A DNA stretch of 64,000 nt from Oxyruncus cristatus (taxonomy: Eukaryota > Chordata > Aves > Passeriformes > Cotingidae), in NCBI GenBank assembly GCA_013399855.1, contig VXAY01007011.1:1-64000 (forward strand). Direction: 5' to 3'. Numbering within the stretch: position 1 is the stretch's first letter; the number at the start of each line of letters is the position of its first letter. A program made the translations under genes and the position numbers. A model generated the notes under the pieces. It saw nothing but the letters and a program-made list of their open reading frames with translations, was not told where the DNA came from and made no database searches. Of the stretch, positions 26,100 through 38,364 are shown piece after piece.

Positions 26100-26997
26100 A
26101 CAGAAGTAAATATGTTAAATCTTTCTGTTGATATTGGTAGGTGTCCAGGTCGAGATTTGTGAAGTCCATTGGTGAACCCACCAACCAGCACAGTCTGGTC
26201 CAACACACATTCTTCCACTGGTGTGATTTGGGAGACTTCCCAGGACTGCAGCATATCCACTCAGGAAACCTGCCCAGGTGTGCTGCAATGCTGACATAGC
26301 TTAACTGCATGTGCTTCCATCCAGGACTGCCTGTCCAAGAGCTTCAGGGGTGCAAAATCTGCTTAACACTTGGACCTGTACCAGTTACCAGGCAGTAACC
26401 TAAACAGGGTTTTACAGCTGAAGAGTCTGAGCCCTTCTGCTCTCTAAACAGTAAAGAGATCCTGCTCACAAAATCTGTTTCCAAATTTGCCCTTCTTATG
26501 TTCCTTCCAATAATTATGTAAAAAGGATAAGCAGATGTATTAGCGTGTGTCTTCAGCTATTGTAATAACATAATCAGAATTATTTGCAATTTTTTTGTCA
26601 GAGGTGATAGTTGTACTCCGTATGAACATCTAAAATATAAATACAAACAATCGGAGCAATACTGAGTTTGACTCAATCTCCCTTCCTCTTCATCTAAAAG
26701 GCTACTCCAGTTGTTGCCAGAATAATGCACAAGTCACAAGAGAACTAGAAGCAGCTACATAAGAAGAGATCAAAAAGACCAAATTACAAATATTTAAATG
26801 GAATTTGAAAAACTTTTAAAAAATCCTTGAAATTTCTATACTTTTTGTTTTCATCTTTCAGAACAAAATTTTAATTGCCTACTAGCAGTCTGAATGATAC
26901 TCCAGGACATTTCCTCACTGTTTAATCCTGTGATCCAGCTCATTTTCCCTTTGCTGATCCCTTTCTCTTCCTACTGGGGATTAGAGTTGTAACTTAC
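26100..26997. other. No supported gene
   Basis: Short frames only. A moderately GC-rich piece at 26140-26420 has no recognisable repeat or coding signature. Confidence 0.5.
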
Positions 26998-27062
26998 CCT
27001 GACCAACAGAACAAAGCATCTTGTCTTTTGGATGGTGAACCAAGCAGCGATGAGACATCCAT
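26998..27062 (-). CDS. Candidate first coding exon (partial)
   Basis: On the minus strand an ATG at 27062-27060 opens a frame of 21 codons, starting MDVSSLLGSPSKRQDALF. It runs into a strong donor, CAGG followed by GTAAGTT (donor bases 26997-26991). An in-frame TAA lies just upstream at 27068-27066, as expected for a 5' UTR. The exon would end with two bases of a split codon. CpG dinucleotides appear in and just upstream of it. No partner exon was found further left on the minus strand: 5637-5704 and 658-939 are too weak to join to it. The peptide is too short to assign. A chance ATG plus donor is quite possible. Confidence 0.2.
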
Positions 27063-28879
27063 ATTTTAGTAAGGCTTTCCCCACAACACTCCCTTTTTAT
27101 TGGGGTTCCAGAACATGAAAGAGCCCGCAGAAAGAGGAGCATGACCCACAGATATAATTTCTGCTATATGCCTTCTGTCATGTGAAATGACCTCTATGGG
27201 TATCTGCTCTGCCTGCTTTTATCTGCCTCTTTTGCTTCACTGAGAAGTCTTTAGGCTGTTGGGGGTGGGGGGGAAACTTATGCTGCTATCACAAGATTTT
27301 TCTCACCCTAGCTTTCCCCTTGCTCTAGTAGGGAATTTGGAGATTTGCCTTTGAGTCAGGTTTTCCAGAACCCTGGGTATGAAAAATATACTCATAAAAC
27401 TGGTTTTCAGATTTTTTTTTTTTTTTCTGGATGAATACAGACTGAAAGGACTTATCCTTTCTCCTTATTTAACTATCAGAGTAAGTAGGAACTGGTTGTT
27501 TGGAAACTGAATCCTTGCAGTTTCTATTCAACCCATTATATTTGATGTTTTCCCACTACTTGACTATTGTTTTCCACATTTTAACACTATTTTGAAAGGA
27601 AATGTTCAATTTATGACAAGTAAAAGGTGTGAATGACTGAATCAATGCCATCATTGATTTCACCTGAAAGCAGAATCAAAGGTTTAGTCAAACTGAACAC
27701 CTTAGAACCTAATCCTGCAGATTTTATTCAGATTAAATCCTCATTGAAAACACTGGGGAATTTGGTGTAAGCCTTTCGTTATCAGAAACCTAGATTTCCA
27801 TTGCAAAAACTAATGTAAGACTGTTACTGACAATTAAATCTGATCATTGCCTGGGATAATTCTTCATTTAAATTGTTTAAACTGAACCTCTTTTAAATAT
27901 ATGTTTGGAGGGATAAGGACAGGGAAAACAGCTTTGTTGCTGCATAGGTTATGCTGATAAATTTTTGGTGCTATGTCAACAAAATAGTACAACTAGAACT
28001 TGTGCAAAGTATAATTCACAACTAAGGCAACCGCTCACTTTGTGGTTCAGCGTAGCCATATTTGATTTTCACATTCACCAGTCTGTGAGACATTAATGAC
28101 TAACTTAAGGCATCTGGTAAACTATAAACTGGTTCTTTTATTCATACATGCTCCAGAGGAGTTTTTCTGTATAGTCAAGGTATTTTTGTTAATTATTTAT
28201 TTAAGTTCTTGGAAATATAATTGTATTACAAAAATATACAACGGCTATAAACCTTTGATTTAAGTGAGGAGGAAGTTGCTAGTCAGTTGAAAATATGTTT
28301 TACTTAAGCAACCGCTTTTAAAGAAATATTTTTTGATTAACACAAATGGTACAAAGGATTGGAATATCATTCTTCTATTGTAAATCTCAAACTATTGCAA
28401 CTACATATACAGATACTACAAAATCCTTGGTGCACACTGATTAGACACATTTTTGCAAGAAATACACTTTGCATATGACATTTAAAACAGTTGATTAAGG
28501 AAAAAGCATAATTGAAAGTTGATAGAAACGTTGAATTTTTGTTTATGCACTTTATGTGTTTTATGATTGCATCAGTGTTATACAAATGTATTCCAGCATT
28601 TCTGCAAGCATTAGGACTGACTTACTAGAAAATTTGGAGTGCAAATATATTAAACTATCTCCTGAATCATGTTTCTTAATATGAAGGCCTAAATATTTTA
28701 GAAGTAGTTTTATTTGTTAGTAGTTTATTTGTAGTGCACTTGCCAGCTTAGAGATAGAACATGACTAAAGAGTATCTGTAAAAAAGACATGGTCAGGTGT
28801 GTCCTGGTGCAGTGAATGCTAATATGGCTTCAGTAGAAGCACATTATGCTTTTATTTCTGACTGTATACTGAATTATTT
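27063..28879. other. No supported gene
   Basis: A G-rich run (GGGGGTGGGGGGG) lies at 27261-27273 and a T-run near 27413-27426. The piece at 27712-27765, with AATCCTGCAG and a CATTGAAAACACTGGG block, resembles worn amniote interspersed repeats but is too short to assign. Confidence 0.5.
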
Positions 28880-29520
28880 ACACCTTCAAGGCAGCTGATT
28901 GAACTGCAGCATCAGTCAATTAGCAAATCAAAAATTTATATGATTCCAATTTAGCATGGAGTCCTTCTCTCTTTTTTTTTCTTTTTAGATTTTCACCCTG
29001 ACAGTGACAAATTACTCCTCTGCTGGCTGAGATTGGAAATTAAAAGCATTTAGAGCTGCTCATGCATTTATGCTAATGAGAACTTCTGATATGATTTGCA
29101 TGCAAAAGAGGACAATCTGAAAGCTCATCAGTTTTTCATGCGTCCGCATTTTGATGTAGTAGGATTTTTTCTGTTTTCTGCAGAGCAGAAAAATTTTTCT
29201 TGGGGAAACAATACTCTATGTGAACAAAAAGAGTTTTTCTTTTAAGTCAGAAAGTTCCTTCTTTTTTTTTTTTTTTTTTTACCCTCCAGATTCTTGTCAA
29301 ATCATTTGCGTTGCTGTTTCAGAACTGCAGCCCACATTCATTAGCATTTTAGATGTTTATCAAAGGAATGATCCAGTATCTGCCATGCAAGATTATAGCT
29401 TGAGCTTCATTTTAAATTCAGCAAGAAAAAAAGACCCGAGGACAGATGAGAAGAGGGACGTGCACTCTGACAAGCTTCTTCACAGATACACCCGAATTAA
29501 TCCTATTTAGAGCAAAATTT
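28880..29520. promoter_or_regulatory. Candidate conserved noncoding element with POU and TCF/LEF motifs
   Basis: Several well-formed factor motifs lie close together. ATGCTAAT, the OCT-type site known from the Fgf4 enhancer, is near 29070. An exact octamer ATTTGCAT is at 29094-29101, inside a 12-bp palindrome TTTGCATGCAAA (29095-29106). A TCF/LEF site ATCAAAGG is at 29359-29366. CAATTAGCAAAT lies near 28917. The sequence is of mixed complexity apart from an 18-T run near 29263-29280. A plus-strand frame at 29220-29510 spans part of it but runs through the T-run and looks incidental. Enhancer function is inferred from motif clustering only. Confidence 0.3.
29263..29280. repeat. Poly(T) run of about 18
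   Basis: Uninterrupted T run, directly readable. It has no adjoining retroelement that would make it a poly(A) tail. Confidence 0.85.
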
Positions 29521-29799
29521 GATTAATCACCAGAGGTGGTAGCTTTAAGTTTAGTGAAATAGTTAACTCTGATAAATTTTGGGGACCTCTTTGGCGCAGC
29601 CTTTCTGGAATGCAAATAAAGAAGCCAGACAGCAGATAACTTTAAGATTATTTTTTTTTTAAATTTCCAGTTTAGTAAAGAGATTGCTGACATTTTTAGG
29701 CATCTAGTTTTGCTTTCCATTTTGTTATAACAAAAGATGACATGGCAAAGTAGGGTCTGGATGTAACAAAAAAACCCCACCAGTGTATTTCTTTTGTTT
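29521..29799. other. Spacer before the first CR1
   Basis: AT-rich sequence with a T-run near 29650. No feature seen. Confidence 0.5.
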
Positions 29800-30262
29800 T
29801 TGCAGTACCTGGAATACCGTGTCCAACTTTGGGGCCAACAGCATAAGAAGGATGTGGACCTCCTGGACTGAGTACAGAAGATGGTCAGGGGGCTGGACCA
29901 CCTCTGCTGTGAGGACAGGCTGAGAGAGCTTGGGCTGTTCGGCCTGGAGAAGTGAAGTCTCCAGGGAGATCCATAGTAGCCTTCTAGTGCCTAAAGGGGA
30001 CCTACAAGAGAGCTGGGCAGGGACTTCTTCTAAGGGCATGTAGTGAAATGACAGGGGGGAATAGCTTTGAACTGAATAAGGGTAGGTTTAGAACAGATTA
30101 TCTTTACTATGAGGATGGTATGAGGTACTGGAACAGCTCTGGAAGTGTTCAAGGCCAGGTTGGATGGAGCTTTGAGCGAGCTGGTCAGGTGGAAGATGGG
30201 GTTGGAACTAGGTGGTCTTTAAGGTCCCTTCCAACTCAGCTTGTTCTATGATTTTGTATATT
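29800..30262 (+). mobile_element. CR1 LINE, 5'-truncated 3' end
   Basis: The sequence shows the avian CR1 3' region in order. There is a GGCTGGACCACCTCTGCTGT block near 29891, CTTGGGCTGTTCGGCCTGGA near 29931, a CTGGAAGTGTTCAAGGCCAG block near 30140, and the closing CCTTCCAACTC near 30226 with TTCTATGATTTTG. CR1 is the main non-LTR retrotransposon of birds. New copies are usually cut short at the 5' end and finish in a short octamer-like repeat rather than poly(A). No reverse transcriptase frame is retained. Minus-strand frames over this stretch are shadows. Confidence 0.9.
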
Positions 30263-31187
30263 GGAGGTAGTAAAACTAAAATAATTTGCAAAGTAAAAGA
30301 GGTTAATTGTTTCCCTATTGTTTACCGTGTTTTTATAAGGTTGATCAGGATACACCTGTGAGTTTTTGTGAATGTACAGTTTTTGTGTTGGAAATCATTC
30401 TTTTAATACTGATAATTTGAAAGACCCTAACTATTGTCCTGCATTTACAAAAAATATTGGTGTTATAGTACTTGCTGAACATTACCATAATCTATTAATT
30501 CTTTCAGCCCCCAAAACCTACTATTTAGAGTTCTATTTGTAACAATTCCTTCTATCTTATCTTTCAATTGATCAAGCTCCAATGCATTCTTTTGTAAAAA
30601 AAAAGCAAAATATGAGTTATGTCTGTGCATCTAAAATTAAAAAATTTAATTCAGATCATAATATATTCAAACCATTCTTCCAGAATGCCCTTTACACTTT
30701 GAATCACTTTTTACCCCCCAGGTACATGCATGAGCACTGAAGATTTGCTGGGTTTCAGAGGTATTACAGAAGAGAATTTTTCCCAGTGTTGCAGCAAGGT
30801 GCTTTACAACCACTCAAAGGCAGCTAACAACAGGTGTATACTATTTTTTTGATAACATCTTCTGTCTTAAGGCAGTATTCTTGCTTCATGCACTTGAAAA
30901 TAAAATATCCATTTTATCTATAATTGCAGCAGTTCCCCTTTTTCTTTTGCTGCATTGATGCCTGGTAGTAGATATCTTATTTCACCCCTTGATGAGAAAG
31001 AGAGGGGTGTGGTAGGGTAATCAGAAGGGGAAACAGTATGAAGTGTCAAGAAAGGAAACTAGGAGAGAGAGGGTCATGCAAGATCATAACTCAGCCTTGA
31101 TTATCCTCTTTGACACATTAGAAGTGATGGTACAATGGAAAGTGTTGACACGGCGGTATCCTTCCTCAAAAACCCTGCTGAGACAAC
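30263..31187. other. Unique sequence between two CR1 copies
   Basis: No gene seen. A short A-run lies near 30596-30604. The left part of the frame at 31043-31243 is outside the recognisable CR1 sequence, and its right part is inside it. Confidence 0.55.
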
Positions 31188-31487
31188 ATATCAAGAAAAA
31201 AGGGCATGTAGTGATAGGACCAGGCATAATGGCCTTAAGCTGAAAGAGGGTAGGGTTAGATTAGATATTAGGAAAAAATTCTTACCTGTGAGGGTTATCC
31301 GATACTGGAACAAGTTGTCCAGGGAAGCTGTGGGTGCCCCGTCCCTGGAAGTGGTCCAGGTCAGGCTGGATGGGGCTTTGAGAAATCTGATCTAGGTGTC
31401 TATGCCCATAGCAGAGGGTTGCAACTAGATGAGCTTTAAGGTCCCTTCTAATCCAAACCATTCTATTATTCTGTGATTCTCCGATTG
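31188..31487 (+). mobile_element. CR1 LINE, 5'-truncated 3' end
   Basis: A CR1 3' region is readable from about 31188. GCTGAAAGAGGGTAGGGTTA near 31239 is followed by GATTAGATATTAGGAAAAAA. Then come TACTGGAACAAG near 31302, TGGAAGTGGTCCAGGTCAGG near 31347 and the ending CCCTTCTAATCC with TTCTATTATTCTGTGATTCT near 31464. It lies in the same direction as the copy at 29800 and about 900 bases downstream. Internal differences show they are separate insertions rather than a duplication. Confidence 0.9.
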
Positions 31488-32148
31488 TATGAAAATACTA
31501 AATTAAGAACATGATTTTCCTCATTTGACACTTCATGCAATCTGAATTGTCTCTAGAGGTGGTTTTCTAATCTCTGCTGAAATTCACTTTGTCTGCACAT
31601 AGAATCAAAGAACTCCTGAAACAATAATCTACCTATTGTGTTCCCAAGCATTTACTTTTATCCTTGCAGAAATACTGCATTGTATTGCCTATTCTGAATA
31701 CACTTCCCTTTAGCGAGAGGATTTGCAAAGGCTTACATTTGATGACAGTCCTAAGTTATAATTGCCTGGCTTTTGAGTGAGGTATTTTTGCTTCATTGTC
31801 TTCAGTGATCATTGCCTGTGGTAAGGAGGAGTTTTTGCCCTTCATGTTTTTTTTTTCTCGATTGCTCCTATTCAGATTGAGTAGCTGAGATCCTTGAAAC
31901 CACAGCTTACAACAAAGAAAAATAATAATTTCAGGATAATTTAGATGCTAGCTTAGTTTACCAACATAATGCAGTTTCTCATCAAGAGTATGAAAACGTC
32001 TTTGCTGTTTACACCTCATGTACATTGAACTTTAACTCTCTCGGCAAAACATCACTTTCACGGGCTCTGCATGACCTGTTTTAGGTGTCAAGCCATTACT
32101 TCTTCATTCTTCAACATACACCTTTGTAAATCACCTTTTGTCTTTCAG
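31488..32148. other. No supported gene
   Basis: AT-rich sequence. A T-run lies near 31849-31857. Nothing else seen. Confidence 0.55.
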
Positions 32149-32379
32149 GCTATCAACAAGTATTGGAAGCGATTTCAGAAACCTCTGATCCGGAGGTGTC
32201 AGCCATCTTGCATTATTTTGGGAATCATCTTCTATCTTCTTCCTGGTCACCTCTTTGTCAGTACAGATTCTAGTTTGCCAGGCTGATGAGCTCAACTGGG
32301 ACATCTTCTGAGCCCTGGAGTTGATTCTTCTCAGGATTTATATGTTCTTATGCTGGTGGACTCCCTTCCTTGAAGCTAG
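32149..32379 (+). other. Candidate exon with strong splice sites, frame uncertain
   Basis: TTTTGTCTTTCAG ends at 32148 and CTAG followed by GTAAGTG marks a donor at 32380, giving a 231-base exon. No frame is open through to the donor. One frame, entered with two bases of a split codon, reads about 40 codons (beginning YQQVLEAISETSDPEVSAIL) before a stop. It is the most protein-like of the three, so this could be a terminal coding exon with extra splicing in its UTR, or an exon of a noncoding RNA. The longest ATG frame, 32071-32286, starts before the acceptor. It has a hydrophobic middle (CIILGIIFYLLPGHLF) but no recognisable domain. Its phase does not join to the exon candidate at 38365. Confidence 0.25.
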
Positions 32380-35300
32380 GTAAGTGTTCTAAAGTATTTG
32401 TTCTCAAAGGTAGCAAATGAGCAAAAAGTACCTTTGTGAATAGAGTGCCTCAACCATTAAAAGTACTGCTTGATGCTTCAGTTGTAGCCATCATCCTATG
32501 TTCACCAGGGAACTGGGGATATTTGACTACAAATTTACCTGTCTGCTTGCAACATACTGTCAGAAAATTGCTTTACAATCACTTATTCTTGCTGGACATT
32601 TCTCAGCACTTGCAATTTCCCATTTATAGTTCAGTTTCAGTCAGTTATTGCTTAATTTTATGTGTGCCAAGACCTCTTTATATAGATTTCTATCTGGCTT
32701 CTGTAGTGGACTTTACTGGCAAATTATTTGCTTTCTCCTGTTCTGGTAGGAATCATAATGTTGCAAATTCTTATTGTCTTCATAACACACACAGTAAAGT
32801 ATGACAAAAGGAATTACTGGGAATAATTTTCCATTCTTCAGTTTACATCTTAACACCAATGTAGACAAAGTCATGAATAGTTATAGGAAGTACTTTAGAA
32901 GTGTTGTATTATAGTGCCATGTTCTCTGTGTGAAACTCCCCTTGAAGTCAATAAGAGTTGTGTATGCTATTCAGTGGCATAATCAGGCAATAAATTATGA
33001 AAGCTGTGCAAACACCAAACATAACAAACCACAAACAAACGACATGAACAAGTGACAAAAATATCCAGTGTTATGCTAGTAAAAGGGTTAAAGCTAATAG
33101 TTTTCAATGTGATAAAATTTTTATGGCTGGTAGGATTTGGCAACCTCTAGTAAATGGGTTAGGAGTAGAAGCTTACCTTGTATACCTGCCTTCCAAAGTA
33201 TTTCCAGCCTCTTCCACTCAGACAGTGACTCTCAGTCACAACTATAATGGAAAACAGGGCTGAATGGACACTTGCATGCTCCAGCATCGCACAATTTTCT
33301 TGCTCCAGGACTCCTCATAGGTGACTTTGTTGGGACTCAAATCTAATTTTCAGAAGAGTTTAAAACAGATTAAACATAAAATAACATTTTAAGTCAGTGG
33401 TAACACTAGATATTTGAAATCTCCTCCCAGGAAATTTGCTTCAGGAAAAGCTGTCTGCAAAAAGTGCATTTGAAAGTACACTTTTTTTTTCCACAGTACA
33501 ATTTAAATAAAATGTTGAAATAGATTTTCCAAAATGACCACTTTAAGTCTATAATCCAAAATGGAATTACTAAAAAATTTAGAAGATCTTGACACTTACA
33601 GAAGGGACTGAGAAATGTCAGCCTTGTATTGACTAAAAGTGACTCTCTGAAATTGTTCTCTCAGAACTTAAAAGCCAATTAAGAATAAACAAAGGATCCC
33701 AGAGGTCCAAAATTGCTGCAGGCTTTAGAGCTGAATCTAACTTACAAGAAACAAGATCTTTATAGAATATAGCCCTGCTTCTCCTTGGAGTATTTGTAAC
33801 AGCAAGATGAATGTGGGCTGAGATGCTGCAGCCATTATCAGAAGCCAGCAGTTTATCACAAAGCAAAAGGAAAACTGGCTGTCATGGCAATGCTTTTTCT
33901 GCCTTCTCATTTGGGGGATGCACCCATGCTACTCCTTGGACAATAACCCTTGACTCTGGTTATGAAAGCATTCCTACTTTACTGCTTGCAGAGTAATTCT
34001 GAATCCCAGGTTATAAAAGGGGATGTGGATCTCCAGCCAGCCTTGCTAGACTGTAGTTCTAAACTGGCCAAAAATCAATTGTGCTGACCCAGCCTCTTCT
34101 GACACCTTTTTCTTTTGGCTAGAATAAGCCAAAACTACTTTCAGATTATTTGGTTTGAAAGAAGACTCATGATGACTTCCTGCTCACTCTTCCTTACTGT
34201 AAAAAAGAAATAATGATGCAGAAGAGGTGTTAGTCTTCCAGTATCCTCCACTCTTTCTCCAACAAAAGCAATTGAATTACCAAGGAGGTGCTGCATTCCT
34301 CTGTCAGAGTTAAGGACACCTGGCCAGTGGTTTCACCATTAGTTCCTGTCATAGCCCAGTTAATCAGTTTGCTGTAGGTTTGGGTACCACTTGGAGAGGA
34401 AAAGAACTCAACAGCAAGGAGGATGGGCTCCACAAAAAAGGCAAATAAATCCTATATTGGCTTGGTTTTAAACTGTATCTGGTACCATAGACCTCATGAA
34501 GGAGTTCATAACTGGAAGCCAGATTTAGCCAGCATCCCATGCTATGCCAAGTGGTCTGTCAGTCTAGACCAGTAAGTTATACCACCAAAGCGCACAAGGC
34601 TCAACCTCCCTCATCCCATGAATTCTTGCTCCTCCCCCCTCAGGGGGAGCAAAAGATAGGGTATGCTCTCTCATTGGGAAGGTCCTTCTGTGCATCTGAA
34701 ATTCTCGTTCCCCTCTGGCCTCACGTGACATGGCTGAGCTCTCTGTTTGCAGGAGTTTTCACTCCCATGATGTTTTGGTTTAGCTTAAAAAATGTGATTT
34801 TGTAGGCAAATGATAAGCATTTTTCAATTCTGGCAAAATCAAGGCCTCTTATGGAAAGAAAGCGTAGTAGTAAATACTGCTTTCTGATCATTTATCTTTT
34901 GTGTGCAGAAAAAAACATAGAAGTGTGTTTTCTTCATTGATATTCATTTGGTCTTTCATGAGTTACTTAATTTTCTTTGAAGAAAATAAAGGAAGATAAA
35001 GGGAGAGGGAAGATATATAATTCCCACAAAATATTTCATTTACGGGTATTTTTTTCCACAATTCAGTGGTGTTGACAGCGAGAAAATGTCCAATACTGTG
35101 TTAGTAATTACAGAAGCACTCTGCTTCAGTCTACAGTTTCAAAAAGACAGTGTACATTTTTCATGTCTGAAGAAAATTATTGTGGACATTTGGCCAGCAA
35201 TAAACTTAGACTTATAAGCAGGTTCTACATTTACTTGAATTACTTTTACGTGTGCCAAGAAAAATTTGGCTTACCTTTATATTTCTGTTTACCATTTACT

Positions 35301-38300
35301 GGCTTATCCTGTCACAGTAGTTGTTTTATGCGAAAGGGAACATGGAGCATTCTTCCCTGTTCCATTCCATGTGAGTAGCTGGCTATGAGTTTAATGCATG
35401 TATTTCATAAGCACTCCTGAACAGGCTAGAAGGCTGGAAATGTAATGCAGCACCAGGACCAGACATATGAACGATTGCTTACATATCTTAACACGTACTG
35501 CCCTGAGGTAACTTCGTGCCTACTCCAAGATACCACTTTTTGTCATCCTATTTCCGGGACATTCAGATTCCTCTCAGCATTTGACGTTAGTTTCTCTGTG
35601 TCCAAGCTGTCCAGCAAACGAAGTTTTTGCTCTATGACAAAGCAAAGCTGTAGAAGTTGGTATTGTAACATGTTTGGATATATATGAGATCTTCAGAAAT
35701 CTCTTACAAAAATGAGGTGGCAAGATTGAGCCATCATTCATTTGCCAACAGCTCACAGGTTAGCACATTCACCTACTTTTCTTAGAGTATGACCTCACTT
35801 TACCCTCTTCCACCCACCAAGGTGTGGGGCCTTGTTTGCTGTCAGACTGGTGAATATTTTTGTCCCAAGCAGGACTTGAAAAATTTGGCAGAGGTTTCTG
35901 AAACATTTGTTAAAATATTTCCATCATTAGCTCCAGGCTAAATGCTCTGATTTTTGAGAAGTCTTCCACAGACATTCTCACAAAGATATTTCTTTCATGA
36001 TGTTCTCAGAAAGCATCTTGCATGGAACTTCTGATGAAAGTTTCATAACACTATTCAAGATCTTGTTTTTGCTTAACACAATTTAAATTTGATTCTTCTT
36101 CAAAAATTTTCTACGTCTACCCATAAGTATAATCTTTTGAAGGCCTGCTCAGAGCATAATTTGTCATCTGGTTTCTAAATAACTCCAGCAAACCTACTCT
36201 GCTCTTTGTGAAGTTTACGAGTCATTTTGCACATGTTCTTAGTCTAAATGAGATATATTAATCTGAATCCAGCTCATTGTCCGCAGTAAAGGGGTAAGTG
36301 TGATCATTTTTTATATTCCGTTCTTGGATTTATGTAACTCTACAGATGAAAACAAGTTGTTGGCTAGTTTATGGTGACTATTTAATGAGTAAATAGAATA
36401 AGGGTGAGAGAGAGATGCTTTATCTGTATTTCTTTTCTGACATAGTTGACAGTTAGAGTGATATCTTGTCCTTCTTTCTTCTTTTGTTACAGTGGTACTA
36501 ATCATACCACACAAGAGACACATTTGTCATTATATGTAATTATGTGCAATATGTTTATATTATAATATTTTATATTGGAGAGGCATAGGTTTCATAATGT
36601 TTTTACTCCGAATTCCTTTCTGATACAGATTATTTCAGTTTATGCATATTTATAAATGCTATTTGAAAGTACAATATTACATTAATTATAATAAAACATT
36701 GATTTGGAAATGGGAGCAACTAGTGAACTGATCTAGATGACTTCATAACTTGTGACAGAGGGGCAATGTTTTGTTAGGGCTTGGGGAGCTTTACTTTGAC
36801 TCCTTGAAATGACCAGAAAGTATTTGGAAAAGTTGTTATTTCTTATGTGGTTAAAACAGGCCTAAGCAAACCTTGATCCTTCAGAAGCCTTTTGAAGACC
36901 TGTTCCTCCATGGACGTGTTACTAATCCAGATAGCAATGGATTCACCCTCTCTCATCACCACTTCCCTTTTTTCCACTTCCTGCTTTTCTCCAACCCAAT
37001 TAGCAGATTAGCCAGCAGGCTGCAAAGCCTGAAGAAGTAGGAATTAAATTGACTTTTATCACATGCCAAACTAACTGTGGAGTTACCCAAGAGCACAGCC
37101 TTACCCTCAGAGAGTCTTGTCCTCAAGGACCCCCAAGGGTGGGTAAGGAAATCAAAGGTGCCATCAAAGACTCCTTCCAAGTTATGACACTATCTTCCAC
37201 AAAAGCACTTCCCAGTGGCACACAGACAAGGCCCTGATGGTGCAGTTGGTGACAGGTGGTGGGGCCAGCAGCGGTGGAAAGCGAGGGATGGCGTTAGTGT
37301 AGTCAACCCCTAATAAGGGTCCCTTACAGGGCTGGGCAGTGCAGGGGAGAGGCAGAAAACAGTAATAACTGCAAGTTGAGCACAGTTCCTACACATGCCA
37401 CCACTGGCAGAAGAAAGAAGATATTTAACTGTGGGGTTTTTTAACTGCATGGTTGCAAATTCGTGTCATATGACGGTGCTGACAAGGCAGGTGTAGTCAG
37501 TAGGTTTTAACAGATTGAGGAAAACTTTATTATTTAGGCAATTAAGTAGGTTCTAACTAGAGCCATTTTTCTATTTTGGTATGTTACCTCACATTAACAT
37601 GATAAATATTTTATCTAAATGTGAAATCATCTTCAGAAGTCACTTTGATAAAATTCAGGCAACTTGTGGGATTTACACAAAGGGTAAATCCAGGTCTCAG
37701 TAGTTGTTTCAGATCTTATTTTGTATAAAATTGAATACCTGATTATTGTCTAGATTATAAAACAGTGGACAAGACTGATACACACTACATGAGCTACTCT
37801 CACAGGTGAAAACAAGTTCTAAAGGTTGCTGAACTGTTTGGGTTTGAAAGTGTTTTGGGATTCACTGTATAAAATACGACTCCATAAGGTGTCTTAAAAC
37901 AAGCTATTTCTGCATTTTAAGAAATGAGTGTGACTGGGGAAAGGAACCATTTCTCCTTCACAAAAGACGAATAAGGAAAAGGGAGAGCACTTCAGCTATT
38001 GGACTGCATTGGAGCTGCTCACTCCACACCTTCTGGACTCTGGTATAACTCTAAGGTTTACCATACACTTTCAGTTTTTTCACCTCAAAATCAGACCACA
38101 GGGGATCATACCAAAGTGAAGGTTGTTTCTGCACACAAAACAATTGACAAACCTTCTCTATCCTGTGGCTTTCCTCTGACTATTAGCTCTGAATCTTAAT
38201 GATGACACTCTTTGTAAAAACAAATAAAATAATTGTAGCACAAATACTTTGCTAATGAACTTTATTATTAATCCAATCATGCTGATAAAGAGCATTCAGT

Positions 38301-38364
38301 GTGAATATCTTGCCAAACTAATTAAGATTTGAGGTTTTATTTTTCCTTATCTTCATTAAATCAG
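32380..38364. other. No supported gene; unique sequence
   Basis: A perfect TATAAAAGG lies at 34012-34020 without supporting promoter context. A 122-codon plus-strand frame at 32436-32804 and others are chance-like. A minus-strand frame at 36956-37180 runs past a GAGG/GTAAGG donor near 37107 but has no clear acceptor. The block 32925-32995 with CTTGAAGTCAATAAGAGTTG resembles worn amniote repeats. No RNA gene was recognised. Confidence 0.5.

Noticed and set aside
29725..30039. 104-codon minus-strand frame
   Set aside because: Antisense of a CR1 element.
31135..31395. 86-codon plus-strand frame
   Set aside because: Mostly the CR1 3' region, which is noncoding.
32436..32804. 122-codon plus-strand frame
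   Set aside because: Hydrophobic and Cys-rich from T-rich DNA, and follows a donor site in what would be intron.
34012..34020. Perfect TATAAAAGG box
   Set aside because: No initiator, GC-rich promoter context or downstream exon. Expected by chance in AT-rich DNA. The same holds for TATAAAAGGGG at 39061-39071.
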